A stretch of DNA of 64,000 nucleotides from Hyphomicrobiales bacterium (GCA_900473185.1 UCKU01000043.1:40962-104961); one strand, 5' to 3'; positions 42,441-51,247 are shown, counted from the first letter of the stretch. Made by a program: numbers and translations. Notes: a model not told the origin generated them from the letters alone.

Positions 42441-43616
42441 TCAGCCCTTCTTGGCGCCGATCTTTTCGTCCCAGATGCGGAAGGCCTGGACGAGCTGCTT
42501 GGGCTCGAGCGGCACTTCCAGAGGGCTGCCAGCGATCCAGTCGGCATATTCCGGGCGGCCGAATTCCTTGATGGTTTCCTGGCTTTCTGCCGGTGCCATT
42601 TCGAGGGTGACGTCCTTCACCGCCGGGCCGGGATAGAAGTAGCCGGCGTCATAGGCGATCGCCTGCTGCTGTGGCTGGTAGATGAAGTTCAGCACGTCGA
42701 GCAGAACGCCGATCTTCTCCTCGGAAACGCCCTTCGGGATCGCCGCATAGTGAGCGTCGGTGACCCAGTGGAAGCCTTCGAGCTTACCGACCTTGGCTTC
42801 TTCGGGAACGATGCCGAGCGCGCGCGGGTTGATGTCCCAACCGGTGGTCGTCGCGACGATGTCGCGCGTGCCTTCGCCGAGTTCCTTGAAGACCACTGCG
42901 GTGCCGGTCGGGTAGTATTCGATGTTTTCACCGAGAGCGGCCAGATATTCCCAGGTCTTGGCCCAGCCGTTGACCGGGTCGCGCGGATTGCTGTCGCCGA
43001 GCAGATAGGGCAGGCCCATCAGCAGCGTGCGGCCGGGGCCGGAGTTTGCCGGGCGGGCATAGAGGAACTTGTTCTTGTTCTGCTTCGTCCAGTCGAGCAG
43101 CTCCTGCGCGGTCTTCGGCGGGGTCGCCACCTTGTCCGGCATGTATTCGATCAGCGGACCAGATGGATAATAGGTGATGACGACGCCCTGGTCCTTGGCG
43201 AGTGCCTGCATCTTGAAGGCCTGTGGCTGCAGGATGCTCTCAAGATTGGGCAGTGTCGACTTGTGGCTGGACAGGTCGATCCAGAGACCCTGGTCGACAC
43301 CGGCCGAAAGCGCGTCCGTGCCGGTCAAGACGAGATCGATATCGACCTTGCCGGCAGCCTGCTGGGCCTGGATCTTGGCCGGCAGTTCCGGGGCAGGGGC
43401 CTTGGTGAAGGAAAAGCTGGAAACGAATTCCGGCTTGGCCTTGGCGTAGTTTTGAAACATGCCCTGCGTCAGCGCCAGGTTGCCGGCGACATCGACGATG
43501 GTGATGGTAACAGGGCTTGCCGGTGCTTTTGCCTGCGCGAAAGCGCGAAGCGGCAACATTCCGGCCGCGGCGACGCCGGCAGCTCCGCCGACGAAGGTTC
43601 TGCGTGTGATCTTCAT
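42441..43616 (-). CDS. Extracellular solute-binding protein, Tat-type signal
   Basis: 391 residues from ATG 43616 (GGAGGAGG 5 bases upstream). The N-terminus MKITRRTFVGGAAGVAAAG has a twin-Arg-like signal; cleavage near AFA-QAKAP. The remainder fits family 1 solute-binding proteins of the PotD/Fe/YnjB type. It is divergent from a GntR gene and a mannonate dehydratase, so the ligand may be a hexuronate or aldonate. That is inferred from context; PotD-like families more often bind polyamines or metals. Confidence 0.78.
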   Translation of the reverse strand: MKITRRTFVGGAAGVAAAGMLPLRAFAQAKAPASPVTITIVDVAGNLALTQGMFQNYAKAKPEFVSSFSFTKAPAPELPAKIQAQQAAGKVDIDLVLTGTDALSAGVDQGLWIDLSSHKSTLPNLESILQPQAFKMQALAKDQGVVITYYPSGPLIEYMPDKVATPPKTAQELLDWTKQNKNKFLYARPANSGPGRTLLMGLPYLLGDSNPRDPVNGWAKTWEYLAALGENIEYYPTGTAVVFKELGEGTRDIVATTTGWDINPRALGIVPEEAKVGKLEGFHWVTDAHYAAIPKGVSEEKIGVLLDVLNFIYQPQQQAIAYDAGYFYPGPAVKDVTLEMAPAESQETIKEFGRPEYADWIAGSPLEVPLEPKQLVQAFRIWDEKIGAKKG

Positions 43617-43811
43617 TCTATCCTCCTCCTTTGCGGCGGTGCCGGCCTTTGCCCCGAACGCCGCTCGTTTGCATCGCGATGCACGTCTCATGCCTCGATG
43701 CGCCGTTTTCCGGCGGCATCAAATGCTCGCAGCTCGAAGCTTTTCCTCCAGGTGCAAATGCCGTGCCGCTGTCTCCTCTGCGGCATGTCTTGGCAACAGA
43801 ATTCAATTGAT

Positions 43812-43821
43812 ATACTAGTAT
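43812..43821. promoter_or_regulatory. Palindrome ATACTAGTAT overlapping the second gntR start
   Basis: A perfect 10-base palindrome in the 203-base divergent region between the importer operon and the GntR gene, overlapping the gntR ATG at 43820. It is a good candidate for autoregulation by this GntR protein. It differs from ATGTATACAT in its centre. Confidence 0.45.
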
Positions 43822-44575
43822 GCACAAAAGTGTCAACGTCCCGAGACCATGCATGCGGCAGGCTTCCGACCCTGAAATCCTTGCCTTCCCGGCGCCGCGC
43901 GACGCCGGCGGAAAGATCCGCCGCGTGACGACGGCTGCCGCGATCCATGAGCGGCTGCATGCCGATATCGTCTCTTTGAGGATCCCACCGGGCACCGCGC
44001 TGCAGGAAAAGCGCATCGCCGAGGATTTCGGTGTTAGCCGCACGCCGGTGCGCGAGGCGCTGCTGAGGCTCTCCGAGGGCGGGCTCGTCGATATCTATCC
44101 GCAATCGGGCACGGTGGTTTCGCGAGTGCCGGTCTCGGCCATTCCGGAGGCGGTGGTCGTGCGCAAGGCGCTTGAGGGGACGACGGTCGAGATGGCCGCT
44201 GGCATTGCGACCGAGGCCGATATTGCGCGGCTGGATGCGATCATCGCCCGGCAGAAGACACATGCCGCACTCGGCAATGCTTCGAGTTTTCACGAAGAAG
44301 ACGAGGCCTTTCACGAGGCGATCACACAGATTGCCGGCTATCCCGGCATCTGGGCCATTCTGAAGACAGTGAAGGTGCAGATCGACCGGGCACGGCGTCT
44401 GACGTTGCCGGTACTCGGGCGCATGGATAATGTCGTGCGCGAGCATATGGTGATCCGCGACGCAATTGCTGCGCATGATATCGCGGCGGCGCGAGAGGCG
44501 ATGATTCATCACTTAAGCGCCGTCATACCCGACGTGGCGGAGCTGCGCTCGCAGTTCCCCGACTATTTCTGCTGA
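43820..44575 (+). CDS. GntR (FadR subfamily) regulator, probably of hexuronate genes
   Basis: 251 residues. The winged HTH has IAEDFGVSRTPVREALLRLS (about residues 66-85) and the FCD-type effector domain about 105-235 (HEEDEAFHEAI). No Shine-Dalgarno precedes ATG 43820, so the transcript may be leaderless, or translation may start at ATG 43853. It lies 44 bases before the mannonate dehydratase gene and divergent from the importer, so it resembles UxuR/ExuR-type local control. Confidence 0.8.
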   Translation: MHKSVNVPRPCMRQASDPEILAFPAPRDAGGKIRRVTTAAAIHERLHADIVSLRIPPGTALQEKRIAEDFGVSRTPVREALLRLSEGGLVDIYPQSGTVVSRVPVSAIPEAVVVRKALEGTTVEMAAGIATEADIARLDAIIARQKTHAALGNASSFHEEDEAFHEAITQIAGYPGIWAILKTVKVQIDRARRLTLPVLGRMDNVVREHMVIRDAIAAHDIAAAREAMIHHLSAVIPDVAELRSQFPDYFC

Positions 44576-44619
44576 CGGCGGAACTACACAACACAGGATA
44601 CCAAGGAGAGAAAGACGAG

Positions 44620-45807
44620 ATGCGGCAAGGTTGGAGATGGTTCGGGCCGGAGGCACCGGTCACGCTGGACGAGGTGCGCCAGACGGGTGCGACGAACATT
44701 GTTTCGTCGCTGCATCAGGTGCCGATCGGCCGTGCCTGGACCGAGGCGGAAGTGCGCGAGCGCCAGTCGCTGATCGAAACGACGCCGGCCGGCCGCTCGC
44801 AGCTGACCTGGAGCGTCGTCGAAAGCATCCCGATCCCCGATGCCGTCAAGCGCAAGGGCGGGCAGGCCAAGGCCGAGATCGAAGCCTGGATCGCCAGTCT
44901 CGAGGCTGTCGCTGCCTGCGGTATTCCGATCGTGTGCTACAACTTCATGCCCGTTGTCGATTGGACGCGCACCGATCTCGATTACGTGACGCCGACCGGG
45001 GCTACCGCCATGCGCTTCGATCATGAGCGCTTTGCCGCCTTCGAGTTGTTCGTGCTGGAGCGTCCGGGCGCTGCCGAAGAATATTCTGAAGAAGACAGGG
45101 CTCGGGCCAAGGCCGTCTATGAAAGCATGACGGAAGCGGAGATTGCCGAAATCACCCACATCATCACGTCGGCTCTGCCCGGTTCGACGACCGAGCCGCT
45201 GACCATTCCGGCTTTCCGCGAAAAGCTTGTTGCCTATCGGGGCATCGATGCGAAGAAGCTTCGCCAGCATCTCATCGAATTCCTCGAAGCCGTCGTGCCG
45301 GTTGCGGAAGCGCGCGGGGTGAAGCTGACGCTGCATCCCGACGATCCGCCGCGCTCCCTCTTCGGCCTGCCGCGCATCGCTTCGACGGCAGAGGATTATG
45401 CAGCACTCTTCGATGCCGTGCCGGCGGCCGCCAACGGCATGTGCTATTGCACCGGCAGCCTGGGCGTGCGCGCCGGCAACGACCTGCCGGCGATTGCGCG
45501 GCGCTTCGCCTCGCGCATCTATTTCGCGCATCTTCGCGCCACGACCCGCGAAGGCGATGGTCGTACCTTCCATGAAAGCGCGCATCTTGAAGGCGACGTG
45601 AACATGGTCGCCGTGCTGAAGGAACTGGTTGCCGAGGATCGCCGTCGCAGCACCGACCAGTCGATCGTTTTCCGCTCGGACCATGGCCACCGCATGCTCG
45701 ACGACCTGCAGAAGAATGTCACGCCCGGCTATCCGGCAATCGGTCGTCTTCGCGGTCTCGCCGAGTTGCGCGGCATTCTGCACGCGCTTGACGCGCCGCC
45801 GACCTGA
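44620..45807 (+). CDS. uxuA: Mannonate dehydratase
   Basis: 395 residues, UxuA family TIM barrel. MRQGWRWFGPEAPVTLDEVRQ, ESIPIPDAVK, LTLHPDDPPRSLFGLPR, CYCTGSLGVRAGNDLP and HLEGDVNMV are characteristic, with the metal-binding His and Cys in HPDDPP and CTGSLG. The enzyme dehydrates D-mannonate to 2-keto-3-deoxy-gluconate in glucuronate catabolism. ATG 44620 follows AAGGAG at 11 bases. Other uronate enzymes (UxaC, UxuB) are not in the window, so the rest must be elsewhere. Confidence 0.92.
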   Translation: MRQGWRWFGPEAPVTLDEVRQTGATNIVSSLHQVPIGRAWTEAEVRERQSLIETTPAGRSQLTWSVVESIPIPDAVKRKGGQAKAEIEAWIASLEAVAACGIPIVCYNFMPVVDWTRTDLDYVTPTGATAMRFDHERFAAFELFVLERPGAAEEYSEEDRARAKAVYESMTEAEIAEITHIITSALPGSTTEPLTIPAFREKLVAYRGIDAKKLRQHLIEFLEAVVPVAEARGVKLTLHPDDPPRSLFGLPRIASTAEDYAALFDAVPAAANGMCYCTGSLGVRAGNDLPAIARRFASRIYFAHLRATTREGDGRTFHESAHLEGDVNMVAVLKELVAEDRRRSTDQSIVFRSDHGHRMLDDLQKNVTPGYPAIGRLRGLAELRGILHALDAPPT

Positions 45808-45822
45808 TTTTTTTGTTTTCAC

Positions 45823-45866
45823 GCAATTCCGAACGCAAAAGCGCTGCACACTTTTGCTGGAATTGC
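45823..45866. repeat. Palindromic intergenic repeat, copy B
   Basis: GCAATTCC-GAAC-GCAAAAG ... CTTTTGC-T-GGAATTGC, a two-part hairpin between the convergent uxuA and ACT-domain genes. The inner arms and loop match copy A at 39498. It may also end transcription from both sides. Confidence 0.7.
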
Positions 45867-45867
45867 T

Positions 45868-46278
45868 TTAGCTCCGGCTTGCCGCCGAAAGCTGCCGGAG
45901 CGCTTCGACGGCCCGTTCGGCATCGGCGGCAGGTACGAAAATGTGGTCGTGGTAATAGGCCGCGACCACATTGGCGCTGATGCCGGCTTCCGTTAACGCG
46001 TGGGAAAAGGCGGCGGTCAGGCCTACGGCTTCAAGTGATGAATGCACTTTCAGCGTGATCTGCCGCAGGGGCGCGCTTGCCTGCAGGCCGGCTTTTTCTG
46101 CCGTATCCTGGCGCAGAATGAGCGTCAGCCCTTCCTGTTCGTGAAAGAGGGCGAGCGGGCGAAGATGGAGGTAGTCTTCCGGCTGCGAGGCCGGCACGGT
46201 GCAGTAGACGAATTCGCCCGCCACCAATTCCGGCTCCATCGTCGCGAGGAGAACTGAGAGGTCGGTAATGCCCGTCAT
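45868..46278 (-). CDS. ACT-domain protein (COG3602-like)
   Basis: 136 residues. It matches the small ACT_7-type proteins: LSVLLATMEPELVAGEFVYC near the N-terminus, then LTLILRQDTAEKAGL and a C-terminal ACT half, VGLTAAFSHALTEAGISANV, followed by YYHDHIFVPAADAERA. ACT domains bind amino acids or similar ligands. No catalytic domain is present. It may be co-transcribed with the GntR gene 24 bases upstream. Function is otherwise unknown. Confidence 0.75.
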   Translation of the reverse strand: MTGITDLSVLLATMEPELVAGEFVYCTVPASQPEDYLHLRPLALFHEQEGLTLILRQDTAEKAGLQASAPLRQITLKVHSSLEAVGLTAAFSHALTEAGISANVVAAYYHDHIFVPAADAERAVEALRQLSAASRS

Positions 46279-46302
46279 ATCGTCTTTCCCTGACGTCCCG
46301 TG

Positions 46303-47052
46303 CTATGAATAGATGTTCTCCAGCACCGAAAGACCGGTAATATGGTTGGAGCGGATGAGCGCGGCTGCGAGCGTCGGATCGCGATCCTCATAGGCGCGGC
46401 ACAGGCGCTCGTGATCCTCGTAGGATTTCTGCAGGCGGCCGGGCTGGGACAGGCCGATGCGGCGCAAGCGAAGCGTTCTCAGAAGCAGGGAATCGACGAT
46501 CTTCTTGACCGTGCGATTGCCGGCGAGTTCGGTGTTGCGTTCGTGAAAGTCGACATTTGCCCAGAAATAGACGTTCACGTCGCCGGCCTTGCTCGCGGTT
46601 TCCATGACCTGCATAATCGGCTGGAGGGTGCGGATATCGTCAAGCGACACGTCCCGCGCAATGTCCCCGGCGATCAGTTCCAGCAGATTGGCGCGGACGC
46701 GGTAGATATCGCGGATTTCCTTGATCGAGAGACTGGCGACGCGTGGGCGACGGCGCGGCGGGATTTCGACGAGCCCTTCTCTTTCCAGAAGCATCAGGGC
46801 TTCGCGGATTGGCGTCCGGCTGGTCTTGTAGCGCCGTGCAAGTTCGACGGAGTTCAGGTCATCGCCTGGTTTGCGAATGTCTTCGATGATCTCGGCTGCC
46901 ACTTCGCGGGCGATGGTGGAAACCAGCGACGGCCGGTCGTGTTGTTCAGTGACGAGACGCGCGGCAACCGCCTCGGCGCGCTGGCGCGAGTCGATATGCG
47001 GCAGATTACCGGAGGCGTGGGCCATATCGGTTGACGTGTATTCGGCGGACAA
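46303..47052 (-). CDS. GntR-family transcriptional regulator (third)
   Basis: 249 residues from TTG 47052, which follows AGGAG. The winged HTH contains VELARRYKTSRTPIREALML (about residues 68-87); an FCD-type effector domain follows (about 110-240). An ATG nine codons downstream is possible. It precedes the ACT-domain gene in the same orientation. No nearby catabolic target is evident. Confidence 0.8.
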   Translation of the reverse strand: MSAEYTSTDMAHASGNLPHIDSRQRAEAVAARLVTEQHDRPSLVSTIAREVAAEIIEDIRKPGDDLNSVELARRYKTSRTPIREALMLLEREGLVEIPPRRRPRVASLSIKEIRDIYRVRANLLELIAGDIARDVSLDDIRTLQPIMQVMETASKAGDVNVYFWANVDFHERNTELAGNRTVKKIVDSLLLRTLRLRRIGLSQPGRLQKSYEDHERLCRAYEDRDPTLAAALIRSNHITGLSVLENIYS

Positions 47053-47279
47053 GAGAACTCCTGCGAAATGTCCCTCCCGCTAGGAACTTAGCATGTTCTG
47101 TCGACAACGGGAACAATAGCGCGAGTATTTGTCCTGCATGCGTAGGTTGAGTTTTGACGGGAATTTTCGCATTTGTTTGACGATGATCTCAGCCGAAAAT
47201 TCGCAGATATCTCATCAGCGGCCGCGCGGGATAGGTTTGGACGGCCTGAAACCGGGAGAGTTTTAGAGCCTGCAGACCT

Positions 47280-48014
47280 TCAGATGAGACGGAAACGATA
47301 GGCCCTCGCCACGGCCTGCATCCGGTTGACGGCATCAAGTTTGCGCATCGCCGTCTTCAGATAACCGTTCACCGTATGGGCAGAGATATGCAGGATGATG
47401 GCGATTTCCTCGCTGCTCTTTCCGGAAGCTGACCAGCGCAGGCATTCGATTTCGCGAACGGTCAGGCGCTCGTATTCAGCAAGCGGCGGTTCGGTCGCCA
47501 GGCTGTGGCTGTCGAGCGCCTTCAGTACGGCAAAGACCATGCGCGCACATTCCTGCTCGTCGAGCGGGCTGCGCTGACCGGAGAACATGATGACATAGTG
47601 CCTCAGGATGGCGTCATGCAGCGTGAAGCTGACGGTGCTGTGCAGGCCGAGATCCTCGAAACGGCGGGAGAGTTCTTCCGAACTGCTTGCGCTGCCGGGC
47701 TGGGCGAAGATACCGGTGCCGGCATAGATCGGCATGATGGTCTTCTTCAAGCTATCGATCAACCGGCTGCGCCAAAAGAGATCTGAGGCGTCGTAACGGT
47801 CGATCAGTTCCTGTGGCCAGTTGCTGGCGATGATGTTGGCGCGAAAGCCGAGCTTATCAGCTTGCGGAAAGCTGGCGGCGAGAAAGAAACGAAAGCCATG
47901 CGCCTGCATGACTTCCTGCAGGGCAGCAGAGAAACTTGTCGGGGGATCGGCCTGTACAGAGGCGCTGGCTGCATCCCCCTGCCAGGGGGATTTTACCGAA
48001 TTCTTGGGGGTCAT
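47280..48014 (-). CDS. LuxR-type regulator with autoinducer-binding-like domain (LuxR solo)
   Basis: 244 residues. The N-terminal domain (about 25-165) fits the autoinducer-binding fold; NWPQELIDRYDASDLFW aligns with the WxxxY...D acyl-homoserine-lactone pocket, but the usual Trp is Leu here. The C-terminal HTH reads LTVREIECLRWSASGKSSEEIA (as about 180-201) and HISAHTVNGYLKTAMRKL. No luxI-type synthase is in the window, so this is a solo that may sense a foreign or different signal. A 71-residue ORF and a long dyad lie upstream. Confidence 0.82.
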   Translation of the reverse strand: MTPKNSVKSPWQGDAASASVQADPPTSFSAALQEVMQAHGFRFFLAASFPQADKLGFRANIIASNWPQELIDRYDASDLFWRSRLIDSLKKTIMPIYAGTGIFAQPGSASSSEELSRRFEDLGLHSTVSFTLHDAILRHYVIMFSGQRSPLDEQECARMVFAVLKALDSHSLATEPPLAEYERLTVREIECLRWSASGKSSEEIAIILHISAHTVNGYLKTAMRKLDAVNRMQAVARAYRFRLI

Positions 48015-48080
48015 GAATCATCTGCAGGCAAATGCACTGACCGGCCGGGAGGAAACCGGTCAGCGCCAAAAGGGGGAGGA

Positions 48081-48296
48081 TCAGAAATGCGTCCGGCTGA
48101 TTTCGTCCGGGCGGCGATGCGTGGCAATGCGGACCGGCTGGTATTCGTAGATCGGATTTTCCGGCTCCAGGCGCAGCAGCGCACAGTGAAACTTGTAATT
48201 CGCACCGGTTACGATGTTGGAGAAGATCACATCCATCAGAATGTTCTTCCCGACGCTGACAAATATCGGGCGCTTGAGCTTTATTATGGCGTTCAC
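48081..48296 (-). CDS. Hypothetical 71-residue protein upstream of the LuxR solo
   Basis: GTG 48296 follows AGGA at 7-8 bases. The protein begins MNAIIKLKRPIFVSVGKN and ends basic, with YEYQPVRIATHRRPDEI. I recognise no domain. It lies 66 bases before the LuxR gene on the same strand, and the dyad at 48363-48386 is 66 bases upstream of its start. The protein-like composition and ribosome site favour a real gene, but homologues have not been checked. Confidence 0.45.
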   Translation of the reverse strand: MNAIIKLKRPIFVSVGKNILMDVIFSNIVTGANYKFHCALLRLEPENPIYEYQPVRIATHRRPDEISRTHF

Positions 48297-48362
48297 CTCG
48301 TTTTCCTATCCATCTCTACTGGAAGATACGAGATTAACCATAGTCTTTATTGCTTAAATATT

Positions 48363-48386
48363 GAATTATACATAGGTGTATAATTC
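48363..48386. promoter_or_regulatory. Inverted repeat GAATTATAC-N6-GTATAATTC
   Basis: Perfect 9-base arms around ATAGGT in the 141-base gap upstream of the 71-residue ORF. No T-run follows on either strand, so an operator is more likely than a terminator. The adjacent LuxR-type regulator is the obvious candidate binder. Confidence 0.5.
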
Positions 48387-48437
48387 GAACCGATCTGATG
48401 GCGGAAGCAATACCCGGGAACCCGACATAGTAAAGCC

Positions 48438-48806
48438 TTACGGCTTCAAAGCTATTTCCAGATAGTTGATGAGGGAATCGAATTCGACCGGCTTGCCCAG
48501 AAAGGCCAGCGCACCGCCTTCCATGGCCGCCGTACGGGTTCTCTCGTCGCGATAGGATGTCATGAAGATCATCGGCGGCTTTTCAGGTTCGCCGTTGAGG
48601 ATTTGCTGCAGTTCGATGCCGCTCAGTCCGGGCATCTTGACGTCGACCAGCATGCAGTCGATCGTCGCCCTGTCGTCAAAGGCCAGAAACTCTTCCGCGG
48701 AAGCGAAAAGCTTGCTCTGGTAGCCGCAGGACTGGATCAGATCGTCAAGCGCCTCCCGGATAGCCTGGTCGTCATCGACGACAGCGATTATGGATGTATG
48801 TGACAC
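48438..48806 (-). CDS. Receiver-only response regulator
   Basis: 122 residues, a single REC domain: acidic VVDDDQ near residue 10, phospho-acceptor Asp in CMLVDVKMPGLSG (about residue 54), Thr/Ser in IFMTSY and Lys in FLGKPVE. No output domain. Single-domain receivers act by protein contact or as phosphate sinks. It lies 92 bases downstream of the FixJ-type gene on the same strand, so it probably belongs to the same system. Confidence 0.85.
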   Translation of the reverse strand: MSHTSIIAVVDDDQAIREALDDLIQSCGYQSKLFASAEEFLAFDDRATIDCMLVDVKMPGLSGIELQQILNGEPEKPPMIFMTSYRDERTRTAAMEGGALAFLGKPVEFDSLINYLEIALKP

Positions 48807-48898
48807 GAGTTTGGTAGCCTTGCTTATTCTTACATTACGTTAGGCTATATTATGAGGATCGGGCCATGTCGCGGTACCATACAAGGGTCTAGGTTTCA

Positions 48899-49546
48899 CT
48901 ATCTGCCTTCCAGCATTTCGGCCTTGCGCACCAGATCGGCCACCGAGCGGACCTGCATTTTGCGCATGACATTGCCACGATGCAGCTTCACGGTGATTTC
49001 GCTGATACCGAGGTCATAGGCGATCTGCTTGTTCATCAGCCCCTTGACGACGGCGGCCATCACTTCCCGCTCGCGGGGTGTCAGCGTATCGACCAGTGAG
49101 GCGACGGCATCGCTTGCTGCCATTTCCCGCCGGCGGGACATGTCCTTTTCGATCGCGACGCCGACGGCATCGAGAATATCCTGGTCTCGGAAGGGCTTGG
49201 TGAGGAAGTCGACAGCGCCGGCCTTCATGGCGCGCACGCTCATCGGAATATCGCCGAAGCCGGTCATGAAGACGATCGGCATCCTGCTGCCGATCCGTTC
49301 GAGATGAAGCTGGAAATCCAGTCCGCTCAGGCCTGGCAGGCGCACGTCGAGGAGAATGCAGCCCGGCCGGCGCAGGTCGGCGGTATCGAGAAAGGTAGTG
49401 GTGGTGGCAAAGGAGACGGCATCCATCTGGACCGACCGGAAGAGATCGACAAGCGACTCGCGAATGGATTCGTCGTCATCGACGACATAGACGATCGGTG
49501 ATGCGGACTGCGAGGCTGCCTTCGATGCGGCGCTAGTGTCGGTCAT
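48899..49546 (-). CDS. FixJ/NarL-type response regulator
   Basis: 215 residues from ATG 49546 (GAGGA 5 bases upstream). A receiver domain with VYVVDDDES, phospho-acceptor Asp in ILLDVRLPGLSG (about residue 67) and LTKPF. A LuxR/FixJ HTH with TLTPREREVMAAVVKGLMNK and ISEITVKLHRGNVMRKM. It overlaps the kinase gene by 14 bases, so the two form a cognate pair. It is FixJ-like in layout, but the partner lacks a haem PAS typical of FixL. Confidence 0.87.
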   Translation of the reverse strand: MTDTSAASKAASQSASPIVYVVDDDESIRESLVDLFRSVQMDAVSFATTTTFLDTADLRRPGCILLDVRLPGLSGLDFQLHLERIGSRMPIVFMTGFGDIPMSVRAMKAGAVDFLTKPFRDQDILDAVGVAIEKDMSRRREMAASDAVASLVDTLTPREREVMAAVVKGLMNKQIAYDLGISEITVKLHRGNVMRKMQVRSVADLVRKAEMLEGR

Positions 49547-51122
49547 GGTCGTCCTCAATCGGTATGATCATTTCGAAGATGGCGCCGCCTTCAGGATGAT
49601 TGCCGGCGATCAGCTGGCCGCCTCTGGCTTCCAGCGTGCTGCGGCAGATGGAGAGCCCCATGCCCATTCCGGAGGGCTTGGTCGTGAAGAAGGGCGTGAA
49701 GAGCTTCGCCATGGCCTCCTCGCTGATGCCGGGGCCGAAATCCCTGACGGAGAGGGTGACGAATATATCATCCTTCCTGGCGAGCGAGACCAGAATCTTG
49801 CGCTGGTCAATTGCCGTTTCGCGCATGGCCTGCACGGCATTGGTGACGAGGTTGATGAGCACCTGCTGCAGCTCGATACGGATCGCCTTCACCGTGATCG
49901 GCTGTTCGGGTGGGGTCACATCGAAATCGACCATGTCGCGCTGGAAGTCGTGCTCCATCAGGGCGCGTGTTTCCTCGATCAGCGTTTCGAGATCGACCTG
50001 CTCGGGCGTGCGGTCGCCTTGAGTCAGCATGGAGCGGGTATTGTGGATGATTTCGCTCGCCCGCTGGCTGTCGCGAATGATGCGCTCGGCCGAACGGCGC
50101 ACGGCCGCGAGATCCGGCGGCTCGCGGTTCAGCCATCTGAGGAGCGTCTGGGCGTTGACGACGATAGCGCCGAGCGGCTGGTTGAGCTCGTGGGCAAGCG
50201 AGGCGGAAAGTGTGCCGACGGTCGCGGCGCGCGAGGCGCGGGCAAGCTCATCCTGAGCCTCGCGAATGGTCTTCTGCATCATTTCCCGCTGGGTGATATC
50301 CACCATGCCGACGACCACGCGATTGAAGGCGGCGGGATCTTCCGGAAAGCTCATGCTCATGATGACAAGCCTGGTCTCGCCATTCTCTGCGATTAGATTG
50401 CCCTTGCCCTCGAAATGCCGTTCGCCGCAGAAGATGGCATTCATCAGGTCCAGGAAGGTATCGTCATCAGGAGCGATGTAGTGGCGCATCGTGTGTGAGG
50501 GCAGGCCGCCGGCCACATGGCCGAGCAGTTCCATTGCTGCGTCGTTGGAGGCGATGGTGCGAATGAGGCCTGTGCAGGTGGCGATGACGCTGGGGTTTGT
50601 TCGGTAGTAGTCCTTGAGGTCACTCACACCTTCCGCCTTCAAAGACATCAGGAAGGCTCGCACTGCGGAATAATCGCGCTCCCAGAGTGCGATGCGGCTG
50701 TGCTCGAAGATGTAGCGATAGCGGGTTTCGCTGTCGCGAAGATGCAAGTTGGCTTCGATGAGGCCGGCACGTGCGGTTTCGTTCCTGAGGATAAGGGCGC
50801 AGGTGATCGTGATGGCGGCGAGAGAAACCGCCAACCGCAACTGGGTTGGGACATTTTCTCCGAGGCCGTGAGAATAGAAATAGGCGAAAAGAGTAAGGGC
50901 GACGCAGACAACCGTGAGGAGGGTGGTGCCTATCCTCGTCAGCATTTCTGCCGATAGCAGCAGCACGATAACATAGAGGACGGCGATGGCGCTTTCGATC
51001 TCGGTAAAGGCATCGACGTAGAACACGGTGGCGCCGAGCACCAGTGCGATCAGGCCGAGCGTGATCTCATGCGAGAGCGTTCCTCGCCGGTTGGTGAGTT
51101 TCGATACAATGAATGATCCCAT
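49533..51122 (-). CDS. PAS-containing sensor histidine kinase
   Basis: 529 residues. Four N-terminal membrane spans (about 20-112) lead to a PAS-like region (about 130-285). The H-box ASLAHELNQPLGAIVVNAQT (His about 322) and an HATPase_c domain with NLVTNAVQAM, DFGPGI and GMGMGLSICRS follow. The H-box type is that of FixL/DctB-like kinases. No haem-binding His motif is evident in the PAS, so the stimulus is unknown. It phosphorylates the FixJ-type partner encoded by the overlapping gene. Confidence 0.87.
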   Translation of the reverse strand: MGSFIVSKLTNRRGTLSHEITLGLIALVLGATVFYVDAFTEIESAIAVLYVIVLLLSAEMLTRIGTTLLTVVCVALTLFAYFYSHGLGENVPTQLRLAVSLAAITITCALILRNETARAGLIEANLHLRDSETRYRYIFEHSRIALWERDYSAVRAFLMSLKAEGVSDLKDYYRTNPSVIATCTGLIRTIASNDAAMELLGHVAGGLPSHTMRHYIAPDDDTFLDLMNAIFCGERHFEGKGNLIAENGETRLVIMSMSFPEDPAAFNRVVVGMVDITQREMMQKTIREAQDELARASRAATVGTLSASLAHELNQPLGAIVVNAQTLLRWLNREPPDLAAVRRSAERIIRDSQRASEIIHNTRSMLTQGDRTPEQVDLETLIEETRALMEHDFQRDMVDFDVTPPEQPITVKAIRIELQQVLINLVTNAVQAMRETAIDQRKILVSLARKDDIFVTLSVRDFGPGISEEAMAKLFTPFFTTKPSGMGMGLSICRSTLEARGGQLIAGNHPEGGAIFEMIIPIEDDHDRH

Positions 51123-51247
51123 ACCCCCTCGCTGTTGGTTCCGGTCTTCTACCCATACCGGCTAGTGCGCGTTTACCTTAATGGCGTGTTTATCGGCGCA
51201 AAACTATACCAAAGTGTTGGAAGCATGGGCCGAATTGTCTCTACGCT

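Noticed and set aside
42330..43928. A 532-codon plus-strand frame opposite the solute-binding protein gene
   Set aside because: Shadow frame spanning several gene boundaries; no domain recognised.
47280..48014. A luxI-type autoinducer synthase expected beside the LuxR gene
   Set aside because: I looked at both neighbours and found none in the window; the regulator is called a solo.
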